A stretch of DNA of 29,610 nt from Solirubrobacteraceae bacterium (GTDB lineage Bacteria; Actinomycetota; Thermoleophilia; Solirubrobacterales; Solirubrobacteraceae). The stretch spans positions 1-29,610 of the forward strand of contig JAEMSV010000045.1 of assembly GCA_016462625.1 (NCBI GenBank). Direction: 5' to 3'. The notes below the pieces were generated by a model. The model did no database searches. It worked only from the letters and a program-made list of their open reading frames with translations, and was not told the origin of the DNA. Of the stretch, positions 24,495 to 29,610 are shown piece after piece (position 1 is the stretch's first letter; every line of letters begins with the position of its first letter). Made by a program: the position numbers and the translations under genes.

Positions 24495-25340
24495 GTGAAG
24501 CGCGAGACCGAACCGCCGGCTGAGGCCGGGGCCCCGCCCGACGATTCGGGGGTCCTGTGCCGCCTGGGGCCGCGCGGCGAGCGGATGCTCGTCGCCTTCG
24601 GAGGGATCGCCGGGACAGGCGACGAGCCGACGTTCGAGTTCGGCCGGACGGCCCACGACCTGCCGATGCAGCGGCTGAACTTCCGCGACCACGAGCGCTC
24701 CTGGTACCACCGCGGCGTGCGCGACGTGGGCGGCAACATCGGCGAGATCGAGGACTGGCTGCGCGCGGTCATCGCCGATGCGGCGCCGGAGCGTCTCGTC
24801 ATGGTCGGCGCCTCCGCGGGGGGGTACGCGGCGATGCTTTTCGGCCACCGCCTCGGCGCGGACACCGTGCACGCGTTCGGGCCGCAGACCTTCATCGACC
24901 CCGACATGCGCGCGCAGCACCACGAGCCGCGGTGGGACGCCGAAACGTCCGCCCTGATGCGATCGGGCCGCTACGACGCGCGGTACGGCGACCTCGCCGC
25001 GGTCCTGCGCGACACGCCGCCGGCCGATCCCCGCACGCGCCACCACGTCTGGTACTGCTCGCTCGAGCAGCCCGACGCCGTCCACGCGTCCCACGTCGCG
25101 GACCTCTCCGCGGTCACGCTGCACCACTTCACCGAGGGCTGGCACGAGATCGCCCGCTGGCTGCGCGACCGCGGGCGGCTCACGGAGATCCTCACCGCCT
25201 CGCTGGAGGGCCGGCCGATCGAGCGGCTGCCCGAGGAGGCGGATCCGGTGCTGCTGGAGCGTCCGACACGGACGTGGCTGGCCCGCCGCAGGTGGCGCAA
25301 GCTCAAGCGCCGCGGCCGGCCGCACCCGCGGTCGGCATGA
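24495..25340 (+). CDS. Alpha/beta-hydrolase, Asp2-like
   Basis: The product is 281 residues from a GTG at 24495; an in-frame stop at 24474-24476 excludes longer forms, and an ATG at 24585 is a fallback. GASAGGYAAMLFGHRLGA near residues 105-122 is the nucleophile elbow (GxSxGG), after strand RLVMVGAS. LVAFGGIAG near 32-40 could be the oxyanion strand, and HHFTEGWHEIARWL near 212-225 may carry the catalytic His. Similar folds occur in polysaccharide and glycoprotein loci, where they act as esterases or acetyl transferases. The C-terminal 35 residues are basic. Its stop overlaps the GT2 start as ATGA (25337-25340), so the two are co-translated and it may modify the same glycan. The substrate is unknown. 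Confidence 0.8.
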   Translation: MKRETEPPAEAGAPPDDSGVLCRLGPRGERMLVAFGGIAGTGDEPTFEFGRTAHDLPMQRLNFRDHERSWYHRGVRDVGGNIGEIEDWLRAVIADAAPERLVMVGASAGGYAAMLFGHRLGADTVHAFGPQTFIDPDMRAQHHEPRWDAETSALMRSGRYDARYGDLAAVLRDTPPADPRTRHHVWYCSLEQPDAVHASHVADLSAVTLHHFTEGWHEIARWLRDRGRLTEILTASLEGRPIERLPEEADPVLLERPTRTWLARRRWRKLKRRGRPHPRSA

Positions 25341-26515
25341 CCCCGACGCTCCGCCACGCCGCCCGCACAGCGGCCGCCGTCTGCATCGCGCCCGCCGCCG
25401 CGACGGGCGCGTACCGCCTGGCGCTGCTGGCCGCCGCCGCCCGCCCTCTCGCGCCACCGCCCCAGCGCGCACCGCGGACCCGGTTCGTGGTGCTCGTCCC
25501 CGCGCATGACGAGGAGGCCGGCGTCGGCGCGACGGTGGCCGCCGTGCTGCGCGAGGCGTACCCGCCCGAGCTCCTGCGGGTGGTCGTCGTCGCGGACAAC
25601 TGCACCGACGCCACGGCCGAGGTGGCCCGCGCGGCGGGCGCGGACGTGCTCGAGCGCGACGACCCCGACCACCGCGGCAAGGGCGCGGCGCTCGCCTGGG
25701 CCATCCCCCAGCTGCTCGACGACGCCGACGCGGTCGTCCTCCTGGACGCGGACTGCGCTCCCGGGCCCGGGCTGCTCGCCGCGTTCGACCGACGCCTGCA
25801 GGGCGGCGCGCGGGTGGTGCAGGCCGACTACCGCGTCGCCAACCCGTCGGCGTCGCCGCAGGCCGCCCTGCGGTACGCGGGGTTCGCGCTGCAGAACACG
25901 ATCCGCCCCGCGGGGCGCAGCCGGCTCGGATGCTCCGCCGGGGTCTCGGGCACGGGGATCGCCTTCTCCCGCGCGGCGCTCCAGGCACACCCGTGGAACG
26001 CCTTCACCTTCGCCGAGGACCGTGAGTACCACCTGACGCTCGTCGCCGGCGGCGAGCGCGTCGACTTCGCGCCCGAGGCGGCGGTCACCTCGCCGATGCC
26101 GACGACCGCGGCTGCCGCCCGCAGCCAGGAGGCACGGTGGGAAAGCGGCCGCGGCACGTTGCTGCGGACCCGCGCCCCCGCCCTGCTCGGGGCCGGACTG
26201 CACGACCGCCGCATCGCGGCGGTCGACGCCGCCCTCGAGCCCGCGGTGCCGCCCCAGTCGCTGTGGGCCGCCCTGAACGTCGCGGGCTTCGCCCTGGCGC
26301 TCGTCAGCGGCCGCCGGGCGCTCGTCGCCGCGGGCGCGTTCGGCGTCGCCGCGCAGGCGGTGTTCGTGCTCGGCGGCCTGCTCGTCGCCGGCGCCCCGGG
26401 ATCGGTCTGGCGCGCGCTGGCCACCGACGCCCCCGTCTTCGCCGCGCGGAGGATCGTCCGCGCCGCCGGGTCCAGTGGCCCCGACGAGTGGGTCCGGACG
26501 GAGCGCGCCGCGTGA
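25337..26515 (+). CDS. Membrane-associated family 2 glycosyltransferase
   Basis: The product is 392 residues from an ATG at 25337. An N-terminal hydrophobic segment lies at about 12-36. The GT-A domain follows: VLVPAHDEEAGVGATVAAVL near 52-71, VVVVADNCTDATAEVARAAG, the DxD-type VVLLDADCAPGPGLLAAF near 135, GVSGTGIAFSRAAL near 210, and the acceptor-site acidic motif FAEDREYHLTL near 232. Two hydrophobic segments close to the C-terminus (LWAALNVAGFALALV and AAGAFGVAAQAVFVLGGLL) suggest membrane attachment. Processive members have QxxRW near this point; here the corresponding stretch reads SQEARWESGR, a close variant. It transfers sugars for an envelope polysaccharide or glycolipid; the donor and acceptor are unknown. 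It overlaps the hydrolase gene and converges on the acyltransferase gene. Confidence 0.9.
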   Translation: MTPTLRHAARTAAAVCIAPAAATGAYRLALLAAAARPLAPPPQRAPRTRFVVLVPAHDEEAGVGATVAAVLREAYPPELLRVVVVADNCTDATAEVARAAGADVLERDDPDHRGKGAALAWAIPQLLDDADAVVLLDADCAPGPGLLAAFDRRLQGGARVVQADYRVANPSASPQAALRYAGFALQNTIRPAGRSRLGCSAGVSGTGIAFSRAALQAHPWNAFTFAEDREYHLTLVAGGERVDFAPEAAVTSPMPTTAAAARSQEARWESGRGTLLRTRAPALLGAGLHDRRIAAVDAALEPAVPPQSLWAALNVAGFALALVSGRRALVAAGAFGVAAQAVFVLGGLLVAGAPGSVWRALATDAPVFAARRIVRAAGSSGPDEWVRTERAA

Positions 26516-26520
26516 CGCCG

Positions 26521-27072
26521 CTACGCCGGCACGGGGGCGCCGTCGCGCATCCGCACGACGCGCGCCGGAGCGCCCACGGCGACCGCGTTCGCCGGGATCG
26601 GCTTCGTCACGATCGAGCCCGCGCCGATGACGGCACCGTCACCGATCGTCACGCCGGCGACGATCGTCACGCCGGTCCCGATCCAGACACCGTCGCCGAT
26701 CACCACGGCGGCCTCGTCCATCGGCTGGTCCATCGGGGGCGTGCCGGGCGCGAACGCGTAGTTCGCCGCGGTGACGAAGACGTCCGGCGCCAGGAGCGTG
26801 TCGCGCCCGATCGTGATCGGCGCCCACTCGGGCCCCGCCCAGAGCGAGCAGCGATCGCCGATGCGGGAGCGATCGCCGATCCGGATGCGCTGCGCGTCGG
26901 TCATCGACACGGTGGGCGACAGGCCCACGTCGGCGCCGACCGTGAGCGCCCGCCGCGGCGCGACGTGCGTGTAGTTGTAGTGATGCACGAGGCGCAGGAG
27001 CCCGATCCACGCGCGGGGGTCGGTCACGGAGCGGAGGAAACCCTTGAACGTGTGCGTGGACCGGTCGGCCAT
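26521..27072 (-). CDS. Left-handed beta-helix acyltransferase (hexapeptide repeat)
   Basis: The product is 183 residues from an ATG at 27072. Hexapeptide repeats run from about residue 55 to 165 (RIRIGDRSRIGDRCSLWAG, ITIGRDTLLAPDVFVTAANY, VVIGDGVWIGTGVTIVAGVT, IGDGAVIGAGSIVTKPI), ending AVGAPARVVRM, as in WbbJ/NodL/maltose acetyltransferase-like enzymes. These acetylate sugars from acetyl-CoA in the cytoplasm. Where many relatives have HNH-like residues, this protein has ANYAF, so the usual active-site His is not obvious; it may belong to a variant subfamily. An adjacent in-frame GTG at 27075 is an alternative start. The start faces the GT4 gene with only 47 nt between, so the divergent promoters must be very compact. 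Its place among glycosyltransferases supports glycan modification. Confidence 0.87.
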   Translation of the reverse strand: MADRSTHTFKGFLRSVTDPRAWIGLLRLVHHYNYTHVAPRRALTVGADVGLSPTVSMTDAQRIRIGDRSRIGDRCSLWAGPEWAPITIGRDTLLAPDVFVTAANYAFAPGTPPMDQPMDEAAVVIGDGVWIGTGVTIVAGVTIGDGAVIGAGSIVTKPIPANAVAVGAPARVVRMRDGAPVPA

Positions 27073-27107
27073 CACGCCCGAACGTACCAGCCCTCCGGCC
27101 CCTTTCC

Positions 27108-27111
27108 GGAG
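27108..27111 (+). promoter_or_regulatory. Ribosome-binding site of the GT4 gene
   Basis: GGAG is 8 nt before the ATG at 27120 and fixes that start. Confidence 0.6.
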
Positions 27112-27119
27112 CCGTTGAC

Positions 27120-28379
27120 ATGACGGCAACAGCCCTGCCGCCGATCGCCTACGTGGTCGGCGATTACCCAGCCCCGTCCCACGCGTTCGTCCAGCGCGAG
27201 ATCCTCGGGCTGCGCGCCCGGGGCGCCGACGTCCACACGTTCTCGATCCGCCGCGCGGACGCCACGAGCCTCCTGACCGACGTCGACCGCGACGAGGACG
27301 CGCGGACCGAGGCGCTGCGCCCGATCCGCCCGCGGGCCGTCGCCCACGCGTTCGGCCGGGCGCTGCGTGCGCGCCCCGGCCGGCTGCTCGCGGCCCTGCG
27401 GCTGAGCCAGCGGCAGGTGCGGGGCGGGCCGCGCGCGCGGCTGTGGGGCCTCTTCTACCTCGCGGAGGCGCTGCTCGTCTGGGAGCGCTGCACGGAGGCC
27501 GGAGTCCGCCATCTCCACGCCCACCACCTCGCGCACTCGGCCGACATCGCGATGCTCGCCGCCGCGCTGGGGTCGGATCGCGCGGACCCGTGGACGTGGA
27601 GCTTCACGATGCACGGCCCGGACGAGTTCTCCGACGTGCCGCGCCTGCGCCTCGACGTGAAGGTCGCCGACGCGGCCGCCGTGATGTGCATCTCGCACTT
27701 CTGCCGGAGCCAGATCATGGGCCACGTCCCCGCGGCGGACTGGGACAAGCTGCACCTCGTCCGCTGCGGCGTCGACAGCGCCCGGTTCGCCCCGGCGGAC
27801 GCGCAGAGCCCGGCCGGATCCCTGCGCGTGTTGTGCGTCGGGCGGCTCGTGGCGGTCAAGGGCCAGGCGCTGCTGATCGAGGCCACCGCGACGCTGCGGG
27901 CGCGAGGCGTCGACGTCGTCACGACGCTCGTCGGGCGAGGACCGGAGCGCGAGCGGCTCGAGGCGCTTGCCGCAGAGCTGGGCGCGACCGAGCACGTGCG
28001 GTTCACCGGCGCCCTCGGCCAGGACGACATCCTCACGCAGTACCACGCGGCGGACGCGTTCTGCCTGCCGTCGTTCGCCGAGGGCGTGCCGGTCGTGCTC
28101 ATGGAGGCGATGTCCTGTGAGCTGCCGGTCGTCACGACGCGCATCATGGGCATCCCGGAGCTCGTCCAGGACGAGGCCGGCGGGCTCCTCGTCGCGCCCG
28201 GGCAGGTGGAGACGCTCGCGGACGCGCTCGAGCGGCTCGCCGCCGACCCGGAGCTTCGTGCGCGGCTCGGTCGCGGCGGTCGCGCGCGCGTGCAGGAGGA
28301 GTTCGAGATCGCCGACTGCGTCGAGCAGCTCGTGCGCGCGCTGGCGAGCGCGACCAGCGATGCAGTTGTGAACGTCTAG
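27120..28379 (+). CDS. Family 4 glycosyltransferase (GT-B fold)
   Basis: The product is 419 residues. The N-terminal half has the acceptor-binding Rossmann fold (AYVVGDYPAPSHAFVQREIL near residues 9-28, LHAHHLAHSADIAMLAAAL, SFTMHGPDEFSDVPRL). The C-terminal half starts near residue 235 with LRVLCVGRLVAVKGQALLIE and contains VGRGPERERLEALAAELG, RFTGALGQDDI and the family EX7E donor motif FAEGVPVVLMEAMSCELPVV near 320-339. The RLV.VKG basic residues and the two Glu are intact, so it should be active with a nucleotide-sugar donor. It has no membrane segment. It probably builds the repeat unit of an exopolysaccharide or a glycolipid. It is followed after 89 nt by the GT26 gene on the same strand. 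Donor sugar and acceptor are unknown. Confidence 0.93.
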   Translation: MTATALPPIAYVVGDYPAPSHAFVQREILGLRARGADVHTFSIRRADATSLLTDVDRDEDARTEALRPIRPRAVAHAFGRALRARPGRLLAALRLSQRQVRGGPRARLWGLFYLAEALLVWERCTEAGVRHLHAHHLAHSADIAMLAAALGSDRADPWTWSFTMHGPDEFSDVPRLRLDVKVADAAAVMCISHFCRSQIMGHVPAADWDKLHLVRCGVDSARFAPADAQSPAGSLRVLCVGRLVAVKGQALLIEATATLRARGVDVVTTLVGRGPERERLEALAAELGATEHVRFTGALGQDDILTQYHAADAFCLPSFAEGVPVVLMEAMSCELPVVTTRIMGIPELVQDEAGGLLVAPGQVETLADALERLAADPELRARLGRGGRARVQEEFEIADCVEQLVRALASATSDAVVNV

Positions 28380-28456
28380 GGACTTTTCGCACGAGCGCGC
28401 ACGATGCGCGCACGACGGCGCGTTCCGTGGGCAAGCCGCCCACCGTCCGCATGCAT

Positions 28457-28460
28457 GGAG
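28457..28460 (+). promoter_or_regulatory. Ribosome-binding site fixing the GT26 start
   Basis: GGAG is 8 nt upstream of the ATG at 28469. The in-frame GTG at 28427 has no comparable site, so the shorter protein is preferred. Confidence 0.6.
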
Positions 28461-28468
28461 CGCCGTCG

Positions 28469-29389
28469 ATGTCTGAGCCGGTCACGAAGGTCGCCGTGGA
28501 GCCGGTCGCCGACGCACACCCCGTCGCGCCACCGCCTCCGTTCCCCACAACCCCACCGAGCCCCGTCTCGGGCGATACGCACCGCGTCGACCTGCTCGGC
28601 ATGGCGATCGACCGCGTCACCGAGGAGCAGACGGTGGGGATCGTCCTCAACAGCCTCGAGACGGGCGCGGGCGGGTGGATCATCACCCCGAACGCCGATC
28701 ATCTCCGGCGCTTTCGCAAGTCGCCCGAGATCCGTGACCTGTTCGCGCAGGCCGACCTCTCCGTCGCCGACGGGATGCCGCTCGTGTGGGCCAGCTCGCT
28801 GCAGAACACACCGCTGCCCGAGCGGGTCGCCGGCTCCAACCTCATCTGGACGCTGAGCCGCGCCGCCGGGGCCGCTGGACGCTCGGTCTTCCTGCTCGGC
28901 GGCGACGACGGCGTCGCCGAGCGCGCCGCCGAGGAGCTGCGACTCGACACGCCGTCCCTGCGGATCGCCGGCACGCACTGTCCGCCCGTCGGCTTCGAGG
29001 ACTCGTCCCGCGAGATGCGCGACCTGCGCCGGGTCCTCGTGTCCGCGCGCCCGGACATCGTGTTCGTGGGCCTCGGGTTCCCCAAGCAGGAGAAGCTGAT
29101 CGCCGAGCTGCGCGAGCTCATGCCGGCGACATGGTTCCTCGGCATCGGCATCAGCCTGAGCTTCGTCTCCGGTGACGTCCCGCGGGCCCCGGAGTGGATG
29201 TGGGCCGCCGGGCTGGAGTGGCTGCACCGCCTGATCACCGAGCCCCGCCGGCTCTTCGAGCGGTACATCCGCCACGGGCTGCCCTTCGTCTTCGGCATGC
29301 TGATGCGGTGCGGCGCCCGTGGGATTCGCGCGCGGCTGCGGCGCGGGCACGCGGGCGATCTCGCGCCCGCCGAGCAGCCGGCTGCCTGA
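28469..29389 (+). CDS. WecG/TagA/CpsF-family glycosyltransferase (GT26)
   Basis: The product is 306 residues from the ATG at 28469. A Pro-rich, poorly conserved stretch occupies residues 1-40. The GT26 core follows, with VDLLGMAIDRVTEEQTVG, WIITPNADHLRRFRKSPEIR, LSVADGMPLVWASSLQ, ERVAGSNLIWTLSRAA, SVFLLGGDDGVAERAAEEL and IVFVGLGFPKQEKLIAEL, then MPATWFLGIGISLSFVSGD. TPNADH, ADGMP and GFPKQE are the family hallmarks; the Asp in ADG is the proposed catalytic base in TagA-type enzymes. Members transfer N-acetylmannosamine or related sugars onto undecaprenyl-linked intermediates in wall teichoic acid, enterobacterial common antigen or capsule assembly. A C-terminal amphipathic stretch (FERYIRHGLPFVFGMLMR) may bind the membrane, as in TagA. 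It follows the GT4 gene. The sugar transferred cannot be read from the sequence. Confidence 0.92.
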   Translation: MSEPVTKVAVEPVADAHPVAPPPPFPTTPPSPVSGDTHRVDLLGMAIDRVTEEQTVGIVLNSLETGAGGWIITPNADHLRRFRKSPEIRDLFAQADLSVADGMPLVWASSLQNTPLPERVAGSNLIWTLSRAAGAAGRSVFLLGGDDGVAERAAEELRLDTPSLRIAGTHCPPVGFEDSSREMRDLRRVLVSARPDIVFVGLGFPKQEKLIAELRELMPATWFLGIGISLSFVSGDVPRAPEWMWAAGLEWLHRLITEPRRLFERYIRHGLPFVFGMLMRCGARGIRARLRRGHAGDLAPAEQPAA

Positions 29390-29397
29390 GTCCGCGT

Positions 29398-29427
29398 AAG
29401 ACAGACGACGGTCGGGCGTCATACGGT
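29398..29427 (+). promoter_or_regulatory. Candidate leaderless promoter
   Basis: TACGGT at 29422-29427 fits a TANNNT -10 element and ends 7 nt before the ATG at 29435, so transcription would start at or next to that ATG. AAGACA at 29398-29403 could be the -35 with an 18-bp spacer. No Shine-Dalgarno sequence is present. Confidence 0.4.
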
Positions 29428-29434
29428 TACGCCC

Positions 29435-29610
29435 ATGCCCCGCGACGCCTTCGGAAACGAGATCAACGACGACCCGCTCGCGGGGCTGAGCTCCTACGGC
29501 TCGAACTCGGGCGTGAATCAGAGCCCCAGCCCGAGCCCGCCCGGAATTCCTGGCGGCCCGAAGCGGCGCGGAGCCGGGACGCTCGTGGCGATCATCGCCG
29601 TCCTGATCGT
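29435..29610 (+). CDS. N-terminus of a small predicted membrane protein, 3' end outside window
   Basis: The open frame starts at ATG 29435 and continues to the window edge, giving 58 full codons. Residues 1-20 are polar (MPRDAFGNEINDDPLAGLSS). A Ser/Pro/Gly-rich linker follows (SPSPSPPGIPGG), then basic KRRGAG and the start of a hydrophobic helix (TLVAIIAVLIV). This order predicts a cytoplasmic N-terminus and a membrane-spanning segment. Codon use resembles the neighbours, with G or C at nearly all third positions. No family can be named from the part visible. The upstream promoter suggests a leaderless message, separate from the GT26 gene that ends 45 nt earlier. Confidence 0.7.
   Translation, partial: MPRDAFGNEINDDPLAGLSSYGSNSGVNQSPSPSPPGIPGGPKRRGAGTLVAIIAVLI

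Noticed and set aside
28380..28468. Terminator between the GT4 and GT26 genes
   Set aside because: The GCGCGCACGA repeats here are direct copies with only short self-complementary GCGCGC runs; no convincing stem-loop.
1..29610. Mobile element, phage, toxin-antitoxin or CRISPR content
   Set aside because: No transposase, integrase, terminal inverted repeats, spaced repeat array or small toxin pair was seen, and base composition is even across the genes.

Overview
The window is high-GC, gene-dense chromosomal DNA of an actinobacterium. A PAS-SARP regulator, a DUF4394/Calx-beta exported protein, many large exported propeller proteins and 11-nt Pho-box-like repeats fit the Thermoleophilia/Solirubrobacterales lineage (Solirubrobacter, Conexibacter, Patulibacter type). 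This placement is inferred from gene content and base composition, not from a marker gene. I see no rRNA, tRNA, CRISPR array, insertion sequence or phage gene.

Left end (1-2857): a minus-strand HEAT-repeat protein that runs off the window, preceded by and overlapping a LuxR-type regulator. A PAS-SARP regulator diverges from the LuxR gene. The 114-bp spacer is unusually AT-rich and holds a GTTATCG-N14-CGATAAC dyad centred almost exactly midway between the two start codons.

Centre (2860-19726, all minus strand): in transcription order, a SAM methyltransferase, then five large exported proteins (902, 639, 642, 591 and 1478 aa) built from beta-propeller, PKD/Ig-like and basic Ig-like modules. 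Four of the five junctions in this run are a 2-nt gap or a 4-nt ATGA/GTGA overlap, or close to it, so the five proteins are probably made together. The last is anchored by a C-terminal membrane segment and carries what looks like a metallophosphoesterase domain without its metal ligands. A PstS-type phosphate-binding protein follows, behind its own Pho-box-like direct repeat, then a perfect 14-bp hairpin and a DUF4394/Calx-beta exported protein.

Right of that (19808-24353, minus strand): ECF sigma factor, sulfotransferase, cysD and a cysN-cysC fusion. This is a compact unit that makes PAPS and uses it for sulfation. No PAPS or sulfite reductase gene is present, so sulfation of a surface molecule is more likely than sulfate assimilation.

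Right end (24495-29610): an Asp2-like alpha/beta hydrolase and a membrane GT2 glycosyltransferase (plus, overlapping), a hexapeptide acyltransferase (minus), a GT4 glycosyltransferase and a WecG/TagA-type GT26 glycosyltransferase (plus), and the start of a small membrane protein that may be leaderless. These look like part of an exopolysaccharide or cell-wall-glycan cluster. My working model is one cell-envelope locus: glycan assembly and acylation, sulfation and methylation, and a co-translated set of exported proteins, with one branch under phosphate control.
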